Of a stretch of 64,000 bases of DNA, positions 12,399-25,743 are shown piece after piece; the first letter of the stretch is position 1, and each line of letters opens with the position of its first letter. Source of the stretch: Sorghum bicolor (lineage: Eukaryota > Streptophyta > Magnoliopsida > Poales > Poaceae); NCBI RefSeq assembly GCF_000003195.3, contig NC_012873.2, positions 42,402,061 through 42,466,060 of the forward strand, read 5' to 3'. Position numbers and translations under genes: made by a program. The notes under the pieces were generated by a model that was not told the DNA's origin, made no database searches, and was given only the letters and a program-made list of their open reading frames with translations.

Positions 12399-12745
12399 AG
12401 ATTGGGGTTAATACCGAAGTTTGGAGATTATCTTCTGTTGTTTGCTGCTTAAGGTTATCTCTGATATGCATTGTCTTTTTATATTGCCCCTTATTTGTAG
12501 CTATATGTGAGATTTGATGTCTAAGACTCACATATGGTGTTTATCTCATTTTGTTCTTAAAATCGGGGTATTACAAAGTGGTATCAAACTAATGCTCACT
12601 GTAGGACGCAACCCTAGTTAGAAATTGGCGGTCTTAAGGTTTTGAAATTATCATTAAATTCTTGTTCTATAGACCTTGATATTTTCACCTATACTATATC
12701 CCTTTCCTTGCTATATTTTTAATGTTTGACTTAACCTTATTTAAA
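12399..12745 (+). mobile_element. E0: end of LTR, primer-binding site and leader
   Basis: The LTR continues from position 772 and ends GGGGTATTACA near 12575. TGGTATCAAA at 12579-12588 is the primer-binding site. The following leader resembles the E1 leader in inverted orientation. Similarity fades after about 12745, so the rest of E0 is deleted. Confidence 0.8.
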
Positions 12746-12894
12746 ATGATATCTAAATCCAATAAGAGAGTGATATCATCACAACATCCGACGTCCCTCC
12801 TCCTAATCTCATAATTGCTACAAAACATCATTTTTTTCAACACGTCTATATTATTTTTAAAATAATACAACACACCGATACCAATACTTATTTA

Positions 12895-13134
12895 GGTCCT
12901 GTTTAGTTGACGCTAAAATTTATTTTTTTTTCGAAATTTCACATCACATCGAATCTTACCGCACATGTATGAGACATTAAATATAGATAAAAAATAACTA
13001 ATTACACAGTTTATCTGTAGTTTACAAGACGAATTTTTTGAGCCTAGTTAGTCTATAGATGGACAATAATTGTTAGATACAAACGCAAGTGCTACATCAC
13101 CTGAATCCAAAAGTTTTCCCAACTAAACAAGGCC
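12895..13134. mobile_element. Tourist-type MITE
   Basis: Terminal inverted repeats GGTCCTGTTTAGTTG and CAACTAAACAAGGCC enclose 240 bp with the family interior (TCACATCGAATC, TTAAATATAGATAAAAAATAA, GAGCCTAGTTAGTC). Flanks are TTA on the left and CTA on the right. The TTA preference points to PIF/Harbinger. Confidence 0.82.
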
Positions 13135-13141
13135 CTAGTTA

Positions 13142-13422
13142 GAGCATCTCTAAGAGATTTTCCATATCCTTTTTAAATGCCACAATAGAGGTTTTGGTGA
13201 ATAATTGTTCTCCAATAGCTTATCTAAATGGTCATTCAAATATAGTTATCTTTTATTTTAGATTTTTTTATTAGCCAAATATATAAAACGAGAATGACTA
13301 TTTAGAGTTCGTATGAGATATAGAAAAACTGTCAATGAAAAGATATAGAAAATAATTTTTAAATAAACATCTTTCTAAATAATGATTCAGAGTGAAATTT
13401 ATAAATGCTGTTAGAGATGCTC
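13142..13422. mobile_element. GAGCATCTC-family MITE
   Basis: Inverted ends GAGCATCTCTAA and TTAGAGATGCTC enclose 281 AT-rich bases, with TTA at both sides (13139-13141 and 13423-13425). This is a second PIF/Harbinger-like family. Confidence 0.75.
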
Positions 13423-13425
13423 TTA

Positions 13426-13675
13426 GAGCAACTCCAACAGTTTGCTAAAAGTATTTGCATCCTAGGATTTTTGTCAAAACCACAAAAAAACAAGGCAAAA
13501 TTCACCCTTCACTTGGCAAATATGCCAAGTCCTCCATGGCTTAGCATCACGTGTATCCCAATATGCCAACTAGTCTTGCCAATTTGTTGGAGGCTCAATT
13601 TTGTGATGTTGGCAAAAATCTTAGGATGCTAAGCTCTTTTTTGCCAAGCCCAAATAGCAAACTGTTGAACGTCTC
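13426..13675. mobile_element. GAGCAACTCC-family MITE
   Basis: Begins GAGCAACTCCAACAGTTTGC and ends AGCAAACTGTTGAACGTCTC, an imperfect inverted pair. It abuts the previous MITE and shares its TTA. The interior is dominated by TTGCCAAGT and TTGGCAAA words. Confidence 0.68.
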
Positions 13676-13730
13676 TTTTTTTACTTGATATTTGATTTTG
13701 AGACTTGGCAAAACTATAAATTTGCCAAGT

Positions 13731-13961
13731 GACCTTGTTTAGTTTGCAAAATTTTTTGTTTTTGGCTACTGTAGCATTTCGTTTTTATTTGACAAACATT
13801 GTTCAATCACGGAGTAACTAAGCTCAAAAGATTCATCTCACAAATTACAGGTAAACTGTGCAGTTAGTTTTTATTTTCGTCTATATTTAATGCTCTATGC
13901 ATGCGACCAAATATTTGATGTGATGGAGAATCTTGAAAATTTTTGCAAACTAAACAAGGCA
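13731..13961. mobile_element. Tourist-type MITE upstream of the protease gene
   Basis: CCTTGTTTAGTTTGCAAAAT at the left and ATTTTTGCAAACTAAACAAG at the right form long inverted ends about 230 bp apart. It lies about 0.2 kb upstream of the TATA-like box of the protease gene. Confidence 0.82.
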
Positions 13962-14182
13962 TGAGTTTTAGCAAACTATATATTGCAGTTGCTATATTAT
14001 GATATGAATTCGTTAAGAAAGCTGAAAGCGTGCGAAACTAAAAGACAGTCCCGGTGGATCATCGGAAAAATATCTTTGGAACATAGTTGATATTATTGCT
14101 GTAAATAGGGGCTTACATGAAAAATCGTACCACCTAGAAGATTATGAGTCTCGAAAAAAATATCTAAACATCAACTACTTCC

Positions 14183-14188
14183 TATAAA
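14183..14188 (+). promoter_or_regulatory. TATA-like box of the protease gene
   Basis: TATAAA lies 58 bp upstream of the chosen ATG (14246), leaving room for a 5' UTR of about 30 bases. No other TATA-like run lies closer to the start. Confidence 0.5.
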
Positions 14189-14245
14189 GTGGAGAGTAGC
14201 GGGGAGAACCCGAGAAACCCAATCCAGACAAGCAAGGAATCCCCG

Positions 14246-17332
<3,087 letters not shown>

Positions 17333-17704
17333 ACTCTGATCAGTTGTCTTCCCTGATTATAATGGTGATTTCATATATTGTAGAACTACAATTCCTGCCA
17401 GTAATATATGCTCCATCTGTGCTGTTTTATATATCGAAGGCAGCAAAGATGTGAAGCGGCAACGCGATGCTTGCTGTAAGTTTATGTTTGGCTTGCGACG
17501 CATGCTACACGCTATTTGGATGTAGCAAAGTTATCAACATCTGTATACGCATTTTAATCTACAAAACTTTTGAATAATTTGTACATAAAATTATGGTGTG
17601 CTTCCATCTTTGCTATATGTGTTTGATGTGCTTATGGGTTTTGGTCTGTAGCTTGCGTAACCTGATTGGGAAACAAACAAACAGGCGAGACCGATAAATC
17701 CTAA

Positions 17705-17917
17705 GGCCTAGTTCACTCAAAAACTTTTTAAGATTCTTGGTCACATCGAATCTTGTGGTACTAAATATAGATGAAAATAAAAACTAATTGTACAGTTTAC
17801 CTGTAAATCGCGAGATGAATCTTTTAAGCCTAGTTACTCTATGATTGTACGATGTTTGTTAAATAAAAACAAAAATGCTACGGTTCCGAAAACCAAAAAA
17901 AAATTAGAGCAAACACA
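17705..17917. mobile_element. Degenerate Tourist-type MITE
   Basis: Left end GGCCTAGTTCACTC preceded by TAA, with typical interior blocks (CACATCGAATCTTG, TTAAGCCTAGTTACTC). The right inverted end is decayed into an A-run, so the exact boundary is uncertain. Confidence 0.6.
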
Positions 17918-17967
17918 TCTATATCTATAAATCTTATAGTAACAATGAGAGCTCAGAGCCGAACTTA

Positions 17968-18199
17968 GGCCTTGTTTAGTTCGTAAAAATTTTCAAGATT
18001 TTCCGTCACGTCGAATCTTTGGTCTCATACATGGAGCATTAAATAAAGATAAAAATAAAAACTAATTACACAGTTTATCTGAAATTTGTGAAATGAATCT
18101 TTTGAGCCTAGTTACTCCGTGATTGGACAATGTTTGTCAAATAAAAACAAAAGTGCTACAGTAGCCAAAAAACCAAAATTTTGCGAACTAAACAAGGCC
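17968..18199. mobile_element. Tourist-type MITE, intact
   Basis: Perfect-looking inverted ends GGCCTTGTTTAGTTCG and CGAACTAAACAAGGCC enclose 232 bp, with TTA target duplications at 17965-17967 and 18200-18202. This is the best-preserved copy of the family here. Confidence 0.92.
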
Positions 18200-18316
18200 T
18201 TATAATAAAGTGGAATTGGAAGCTCGGGCATAGTTATCAGAGATTCAGGCGGGCGATTCATCGCTGCATCAATGATTTGTTTTTTTGCCTGTGGTACTGA
18301 ACGAAAGATTGAACTT

Positions 18317-18542
18317 GTGCCGTGTTTAGTTTCGACACTGTACCCTTTTTGTTTGTTTGTGATAATTATTGTGTAATTATAGACTAATTAGACTCAAAAG
18401 ATTCATCTCGTAAATTCCGACCAAACTGTGTAATCAGTTTTTATTTTTATCTATATTTAATACTTCATGCATGTGTCTAAAGATTCGATACGATGGAAAA
18501 TGTTGAAAAATTTTGGATTTTAGAGTGGAAGTAAACAAGTCC
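18317..18542. mobile_element. Tourist-type MITE, diverged ends
   Basis: GTGCCGTGTTTAGTTTC at the left and AAGTAAACAAGTCC at the right with the family interior in inverted order (GACTAATTAGACTCAAAAG, CATGCATGTGTCTAAAG). Confidence 0.7.
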
Positions 18543-18644
18543 CAGAATCATGTGGCTGCAAAAACTTCATGGTACGGACTGCCAAGCAGTGGTCGACATT
18601 ACGAGGGCTGGAGGCTTCACGGCATCAGCGGTAGCGCAACTATT

Positions 18645-18889
18645 GAGGAGTGTTTTACTTCCAAAAATTTTTGTAAAATTGGAATAGTAGTACTTTCGTT
18701 TGTATTTGACAAATATTGTTTAATCATAGACTAACTAAGTTTAAAAGATTCGCCTCGTAAATTATAGGTAAATTATATAATTAGTTATTTCTTTTATCTA
18801 TATTTAGTGCTCAATACATGTACCACAAGATTTGATATGATTGGGAATCTAAAAAATTTTACAAAATATTTTGGGAACTAAAGAAGGCC
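18645..18889. mobile_element. Tourist-type MITE, diverged ends
   Basis: The interior blocks (TTGACAAATATTG, ATAGACTAACTAAG, CTATATTTAGTGCTC) and right end GGGAACTAAAGAAGGCC are clear; the left end is degraded (AGTGTTTTACTTCC). Confidence 0.65.
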
Positions 18890-18940
18890 TAGATGGATTT
18901 CAGCTACGATCGAGCATTATGATAGAAAAGTGAAAAGTTA

Positions 18941-19802
18941 GGCCGTGTTCAGTTCGCTAAGGGAAAAATTTAATGTTACCGTAGTATTTTTATTTGTTTA
19001 TCTAAAAGCATCTCTAACAGTTTTGCATTTGAGGTTTATATTTTTGTAATTTGCCGAAATAAAGTATCCAATAGGTTTGTATTTGTGTTTTGTAATTTGG
19101 TCAACTTAGCAATTGAGGGAGGGAACTTGGCATAATTGCAAGGCCGTGGGCCGTTTGGTAAACGCCGATCGGACGCTCCTCCCGCGCTACTCCCGCGCGT
19201 GGGGGACTCTTCGCGTCGTATATAGTCCGTCTGGTACTTTGTCATGACAGAAACTTCCTCCTCCACGTCGCTGTTCTGTGCCGCAAGGGTTCGCGTCGTC
19301 GTTCTTTGGCGAAGTCGATCGCGTCGCCCTTCTGTGCCGCAAGACATCGCAAGCTCTCGATGATGACCTGCAGCGTCTCGGATAGAGGTACCAAGAAACG
19401 GCAGTGACGCGAAAATACCGTGAAGAAGAAACGCGCGCGACCAAAAGTGCGGGACCAGATACGGCACGGAAGAAAAGTCACGGTAAATACGGTTGGGTCC
19501 ACAATTTTGGTTTTTGCCAAGTCAATTATGCCAAACACTTGAAGATGTCCTTTTTTCCACTTGTCATATCGTTTTGGGAGTTGGCAAACTACAACAAATG
19601 GCAAACAAAAAATGCCAAATTGTTGGAGATGCTCTAACTATGGACTAACTAGGCTTCAAAGATTTGCCTCGTAAATTCTGACTAAACTGTGCAATTAGTT
19701 TTTATTTTCGTCTATATTTAATACTCTATGCGTACGTCTAAAGATTCGATGCGATGAGAATTTTGAAAAATTTTGGGTTTTGAGGTGGAAGTAAACAAGA
19801 CC
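18941..19802. mobile_element. Tourist-type MITE split by another MITE-like insert
   Basis: Ends GGCCGTGTTCAGTTCG and AAGTAAACAAGACC with TTA duplications at 18938-18940 and 19803-19805. Removing 19006-19635 restores the usual interior order (GTAGTATTTTTATTTG, then ATGGACTAACTAGGC) and a normal length of about 230 bp. Confidence 0.82.
19006..19635. mobile_element. 630 bp GAGCATCTC-type element with GC-rich filler
   Basis: AGCATCTCTAACAGTTTTGC at the left and a match of GCCAAATTGTTGGAGATGCT at the right are inverted ends, with TAA at 19003-19005 and 19636-19638. Both arms are AT-rich like other members, but 19140-19500 is strikingly GC-rich with many CGCG words. That is unlike a MITE and suggests a captured host fragment. 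The overlapping frames there (for example 19036-19467 on the minus strand) run into the AT-rich arm, and I cannot assign them. Confidence 0.7.
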
Positions 19803-20160
19803 TTATTGATGAGCTAGCTCCGCAAGTTTTAGTTTTAAAAATTTTTTATATATAGGGCTGATTCACAGCCTATATTTATTACTGAACTTTTAACAAATGA
19901 TGTAACATTATTATTTGATGAATAAAACTACTCACTAGGATGTCCATTATTCTATACAAGCTATCCATGTTAGAAGCCAATTAGCGTGTAACTATACTAA
20001 TTTTTTTTGTGCAAGCTATCAACGCCAGTGGGCTGCATTATTCATAACATGAATTTAGTTGTTCACATCAACAAGCCACGTGCTTAACATAGTGTAGACA
20101 TTGTTTAGCTCTTCAAGTAATAGTCCTCGGACATTTAATTTTCAATCCAAATCACATGTG
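19803..20160. other. No feature recognised
   Basis: AT-rich sequence with a short A/T tract near 19840-19855. I see no open frame, inverted ends or similarity to other parts of the window. Confidence 0.6.
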
Positions 20161-20164
20161 ACCC

Positions 20165-20990
20165 GACGGTATAGATGGGCAATGGGCTGGTCCGGCCTGG
20201 CCTAGCACGACAGTGGGCTGGCACGGCCCGACGGGGGTCGGGCCAACAAGGCACGCCGTGCCTACTAGGCACGCGGGTCTGGCCTTCGGCCCAAGCATGG
20301 CCCGCTGGGCCACTTTTCATGTCGGGCCGGCTCGATAAACACGACTTTTTTAGTAGACCGGGCCAGCCCAAAACCCACCAAATACGGAGAGAGAGGGGGG
20401 AGGACCAGAGGAGGCGCAACTAGTGTGGGAGGTGGTCGTGGCGACCCTGCCGCCGCGCTCGCAGGTCGTGCCAAGGCGCTCGGGGTTGAATCTGCCACCT
20501 TCCACGAGGATACCGCCGTTCTTGAGATGGAGGGTGCCGCGCTCGCCGGAGATTTGGCCATTGGGGGTGGTGGCCGACAACCACCGGTCCACCGCCGCTG
20601 CTGCTTGAGGCGTGCTGAGGAGTGGGGTGGCTAAGTGGATTACTCCCTCTGTCCCATAAATAATTACATTTCTTTGACTTCTATGATTCACGTTTGACCG
20701 TTTGTCTTATTCAAAAAATTTTAATAAATTTTATTTATTTTTTATGACTTATTTTATTGTTAGATATATTTCTATAATGATTTATTTATTTTATTATTTG
20801 CACAAAAATTTAAATTAGACGAATGGTCAAATATGAATCTTAGCGGTCAAAGAAATGCATTTATTTATGGAACGGAGGGAGTAGGCCTTTAGGTTAGGAA
20901 ATGAAAGATACAATATATACATGTGAATATGTGATCTCTCAACGGGCCACTATCGGGCCTTCTTTTTTTAGTGGGCCGTGCCATGCCATC
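20165..20990. repeat. GGGCCG-rich interspersed repeat, left part
   Basis: Dense GGGC/GCCC words (GGCCTGGCCTAGCACGAC, GTCGGGCCGGCTCG) and AGTGGGCCGTGCCATGCC near the end. It hosts a Stowaway at 20643-20881. A second copy of 20769-20985 is at 45155-45380, where it continues into GGGCCG-rich sequence up to the ACGGG target of an LTR. It is probably a DNA-transposon derivative with subterminal GGGCC repeats, but I could not define its ends. The frames around 20175-20690 are low-complexity GC artefacts. Confidence 0.5.
20643..20881. mobile_element. Stowaway-type MITE, intact
   Basis: CTCCCTCTGTCCCATAAAT at the left and ATTTATGGAACGGAGGGAG at the right enclose 239 bp and are flanked by TA on both sides. 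The right half recurs at 45155-45268 as part of a duplicated flank. Confidence 0.92.
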
Positions 20991-22536
20991 CCTAGCATGA
21001 CATGAGAGACGCGGTATTGAAATATGCAATTGCTCATCTAAATAAATAACAAATGGGATCTGCAAGCGCACAGATTAATACCGATGTAGCATTTTAACCG
21101 GGAAGTATTCCATGTATCGTTATTTATATTTTTACCACTGGGAAGGGATTAACAATCATCAATGTTGATTATAGAATAGAATATAAGATTGAGTATCTAT
21201 CATTGCATGTATAATTGAGAACATTTATCTAACTCTTTCATACAGGGGTAAGTGTCACATAAAGGATATATAAAGTATTGAGTAGTGACAAAGATAATTA
21301 ATCTGATCAGCATAACTTAGCCACATATAAATATGATAAGCATCTCAATTAGATATTCTAGAAAGTCATTAGCATGGAATTAGAACGAACTACAAGAATA
21401 TTTCCTAAGTTACTCTCAACTATATAGTCTAGCATTATCATAGTTAGTGCAAGCATACTTAGCAATCATTGTGAGACAAGACTACGTCCATGCATAGTGA
21501 TATTAGCAAGGTAAATGAGAAACATAGCAATCACTCCCCTGTAATAATATTGCTCTGCCAGCCCAATACACGAGAGGGGGACTATATAAGAATCAATGAA
21601 GCTGTCACTATCACGAACTACCCCGCGATCTGGCATATTGGGTACAATCGCAGATAAATACGGTATAAGCACCACGCCTACACAATATCTATCATTTACC
21701 CATGGATCCGATGGATAAACGCTATACGATCCTAAACATGTATATAGATCCAATCTAACTAAGCCAAGTATATAACTATGATAAACTAAGAACAATATAA
21801 TCTTGAATATAAACAAGTAGAGCAAAGTCATAAGCAATATAATGAAGTAGAACAAAGTCATATTCATAATATTGAAGAACAAGATGAACAATTAGAAGAA
21901 CAATTAGAGAATTACCAAGAATCCTCTTGACAGATCCGGAAACCAATCGAAGATTGACTCCTTCTAGTTCTAATCCTATGTAGCTATGCTAATCTAGATG
22001 TCTAATTGATGTGGTGGCTCTAGGCTTGATCAGAGGCTTCTTCTCCCTTGAGGAATAATGAATTAGGGTTGAGAGGCTCTCTCCTCCAGGGGCCAGGGGG
22101 TCTGTGGTTTTATAGTCCTTCCAAGTGAACATGGGCCGTTGGATCAAACCGACATTGATTGAACGGTTATCCTTGATCCTTTAGGTCGGTGGAGATTGAT
22201 CCCGAAAGAGAGTTCTGATTGGACTCTTCAGGGGGCCGGGCGCCCTGGTCACCTGGGCGGGCGCCCAGGGCCAGGCCCCGTTCGGCCTCTGCTTCCTTCT
22301 CGTGGCTTCTGGAGTCTTCTAGATGTAAGATAATTGCGCGGCACATTGATATCTCTATGTAATCCCGATGTGTGGGCCTTTCTTCTGTATTTCTTGATAA
22401 CCCCCTTCAGAAATAGACAAACACCAAAACTCGTGGAATTCTGTCAAATAAAACCCTAAATCTAGATGTTCATTTCATTTGGATCCTTTTCTTTGTTTAT
22501 TTGATAATTAAATTTGATACTTAAGGACCGTCAACA
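20987..22536 (-). repeat. E2 left LTR, missing its first ~115 bp
   Basis: This is the 3' LTR in the minus orientation. It matches 45626-47195 and the middle LTR, starting at CATCCC(T/C)AGCATGACATG and ending GACCGTCAACA. The missing outer end and the adjoining host sequence up to the ACGGG site were deleted together at a junction with short shared sequence (CCATCCC). It lacks the 38 bp tandem duplication that both other E2 LTRs carry near 41040 and 46620. Confidence 0.87.
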
Positions 22537-22552
22537 AATTCCCCCAAGCTTA
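22537..22552 (-). other. E2 polypurine tract
   Basis: The minus strand reads AAGCTTGGGGGAATT directly before the 3' LTR. The same tract precedes the middle LTR copy (41610-41624) and, on the + strand, the E5 LTR (52272-52284). Confidence 0.82.
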
Positions 22553-24052
22553 CCTCTTGCTCGTCCCTGAGCAAGGATAATCTCAGCGATGGATCAGAAG
22601 TTGTTGTAATGCCTTTAAAAATTGATGGTACACATGCTTTTAAATAAGATCTCATCTCTGAGTTAGAGTAAACTGTCAAGACTTAAAACTTACTTACTTT
22701 ACCTTTCACCATAGTACTTGTAAGCGTCTCTTCTGTCTTGAGTAGTTAAAAGATAGAATAGTCTAGTCAAGTGCCATGTCTCTTATTCTTGATCAGCTAT
22801 AGCTTTGGAGTTTTTGTAGATTTTCAAATAAAACTCAGAGATTCCTTGTATGACTCTCTCAGATCTCTCTTTTGTGGTATTTCTAGATCCTTACTAAGAC
22901 AGTGATGGTATATGTCTTCTCTCAAGTATGTAGTATTTGTGGTATAAGGCATAGTGATATTGCCTTCTGTCTCACCCTACTCTAATAAGGCTTTTGATAT
23001 CTGGAGCTCATAGGTGGGAGATAAAGTATACATACTTACAAGACATTTATTGCATAGTCAAACCATGGATCCAAAGAAACAAGTCAATAAGTCAAATCAA
23101 GATGTGCATGTGTGGTGAATGAATGGTGTATGGTGAAAGTATAATTCTACTTTTGCTCTCTTGAGGGGATACATACCTTTCTTGCTTTTTGAAACTTTGT
23201 GAGGAGAATGAGATGCTCTTCTTTTTTTTTCTTTCCTCTCAGGTGGGTATCTTGTACCCCTAATTCTACTGTCGGACACTTGTCCATTTTTACCTCTCGT
23301 CTCACTTTTTCTTTTCTTTCGAGGTTCCGGGCACTTGCCCCTTTTTATTTCCACGTATCTTGTCCCTTTTTTTAGAGCACTCATCTCTTGAGATAATATA
23401 GCAAGTGGTAGTAACAAGATAACTTGAGCATTTATTTCACAGGAGAAAAACAGAAATATTTTTGGCTATTCTCTCCCGGATTAGGAGTAGAATATTTTTG
23501 GGTGGTTCTGGAGATGGAAATGAGTGGATATATGTGGATGCGTACTTCCAGAGTAGAAGCAGCATGTGTGAGTGAACGTGCAAGTGAATCTTGATTTAAC
23601 CACATGACAAGCTCCTAAGGGTCTACACAGCTTGACCACACTCAATGCTCATAAGCAGTAAATAGTAAATGTGTGGCTCAAAGTCTAGCAAGCATGTATA
23701 TATGGCTGTGGTAGGAATTTAAACTCTCATTATACAGGAACTCATCATGCAACATTTTAAAGATTTTCAAAGATAAAATTCTCCAGAATTCTAGCATCTC
23801 TAGGAACAGATAAACAACAGCTCAATCTTCACATATCGTATCCGTTAACAACTTAGACTTCAGATCAAGTTTTCTTCCCACAAGTTTAGGTTTAGAGCAA
23901 GCTTTAAATTATAACAGTTATATCTAAACTTGAGAGAGAACTTTAAATTTTAAAAATTAGGCAGAGCAACTATTCATCATATCCATGCTAGAGTTTTATT
24001 ATTAAGATTCAGTTTAGCATAGCCACTTTATTTATTTATTAAACACACTAAG

Positions 24053-24101
<49 letters not shown>

Positions 24102-24924
24102 CATAAAATCTTTATTTGGTTTTTCATAGTTATGTATATTTATATTTTAATATAGTATAAGTATAAAGATAGATAGAAATACTTAGGGGGATAAATGGGG
24201 GTGCTCTCCCCCAAGCTGAATTTTGACGTAATTTCTTTTGATGTAGCCAGCAGGTAGCAGAGGTGTATTTGAAAGTCGGCAGTATCTTGCCAGCGATTAG
24301 AATGTCCTCCGTCTGCTAGTCTTCTTGATTCTTAAATTCTGTGGAGCACAAATTGACAACAAAGCTTTGTGGAACTAATTAAGTGTTAGCATAAACATCT
24401 AGCCTTTATCATGTTGAGACTCCTTAATAACTATTACTCTCTATTTTTATATTTTTATTTTATAAAGCAGAAAAAAATATTTATTTTATTTTTATGCCAC
24501 CACAGTGAATGTACTTATGGGTTTCATACCACTCGTATACTCACATGGGGCTTACTATTTTTTAATATTTTTATTTTCTTTTTAGGATAGTATGAATATG
24601 ATTAACTAAGCAAACTATTTTAATAATTGAAAGGGAAAAGATAACTACCAAGTTTACCTCTTGGCAAGGCGTTCGGTGTTTTTAAGTCCTCCGAACGGGA
24701 CTCTCCATTTTCTAGTTGTCCTGGGATTCGTTGGGTGGCGTAGTCGGTACTTCCGGCGGCGCCACATCTTCATATATAGTTATCTTCTCTCTCCATTCCT
24801 GACTCTGTGCTACGGTCTCCTCTGGATAATTCTGTTTAAACTGTATGTCTTCTGACCTTACCACTTCTCCTTCGTAGTCTGCCCATCCGTCCTTGATGAT
24901 TTCCCTCCTCTAGTTGCGGTTGCG
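22553..24924 (-). other. E2 3' internal region without pol
   Basis: About 2.4 kb between the protease-like domain and the polypurine tract. There is no reverse transcriptase, RNase H or integrase frame on either strand, so the element is non-autonomous. It holds a TA microsatellite (24055-24099), runs of T/C and scattered short frames. The homologous part of E5 (51444-52286 and 57072-58893) is also non-coding. Confidence 0.8.
24055..24099. repeat. (TA)n microsatellite
   Basis: About 22 TA units inside the E2 internal region. The duplicated copy at 43087-43101 has only about 6, so the tract has changed length since duplication. Confidence 0.95.
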
Positions 24925-25743
24925 TCATTTTCTGACCTGCTTAGAGTCTTCAATGATATAATTAGAGTCAGTAAAATAGCGGCGTACCTTCTCTGAGGGG
25001 AAGTGCATGTGGACTTCTCCGGTTCCAATGTAGATGATAGCTTTAACGGTGCTGAGGAACGGTCTTCCAAGGATGATGGGTGGATCGTACTCGTCTTCTC
25101 CCATGTCAATAACCTGAAAGTCTGTGTAGACAAAATGATCGTCTATTTTGACAGGGACATCAGTTACTGTTCCTTTAACTTCTCGAAATGTCTGATCTGC
25201 CATCTGGAGCTGAATGTATGTTGGTTTTAAGGGCATGGTTCCGAACAAGAGCCGATAGGTGACTGCGGCCATTATGTTGACGCCCGATCCGGTGTCACAA
25301 GTCGTCTTGTAGAAGTTATATCCATTTATGGAGCAATAGATGCTTGGCATTCCTGGGTCGTCCTTCTTGGTCAAAAATGGTGACTTAAGTTGATGATCTT
25401 GGCCTCCATGAACTGCAGTGACCATCTTAACTGACTCGGTCCACACTTGCTTGTTCATGTTCCTCCTGTTGGTCCTCTTCCTTGGTTCATGTCTGGATTG
25501 CTCTGGGATTTGTGTAGTCTTGTTCTTGAAGGAAAACGTCTCCTTCCTCCCTTTGATGTAGAAACTGATCTTGGCAGCACTAGCGTAGATGACAGCTCCC
25601 GAGGTGTTTAAGAATGGCCTCCCTAAGATGATGGGTGCCCTCTCATCATTACCGGTCTCTATCACCACGAAGTCTGCTGGGGCGTACAAGGTACCAACTC
25701 GGATACAAAGGTTCTTCAATATTCCCTTGGGGAAACTTAATGC
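24925..25743 (-). pseudogene. E2 second part of the gag-protease frame: tandem retropepsin-like domains
   Basis: This continues the gag frame after a TAG at 25744-25746. It holds the second half of retropepsin-like domain 1 (ending IILGRPFLNTSGAVIY) and a full domain 2 with active-site-like TTCDTGSGVNIM near 25290 and IILGRPFLSTVKAIIY near 25040. The two are separated by a basic linker (HEPRKRTNRRN). The aspartyl protease domain normally appears once per retroelement and cleaves the Gag polyprotein as a dimer, so a fused pair is unusual. The frame ends at 24925 and nothing like reverse transcriptase follows. Confidence 0.82.

Noticed and set aside
768..12403. Perfect target duplication for E1
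   Set aside because: AGAGT and AGATT differ at one base; I report the element on the strength of its LTRs and order of domains, not on the duplication.
20175..20691. Several overlapping GC-rich frames on both strands
   Set aside because: They arise from GGGCCG-rich repeat DNA and overlap each other in all frames without a domain.
21466..21891. 141-codon minus-strand frame repeated at 40559 and 46094
   Set aside because: It lies wholly inside the E2 LTRs, so the three copies are LTR copies, not a conserved gene; the hydrophobic product is low-complexity and one copy has lost part of it by deletion.
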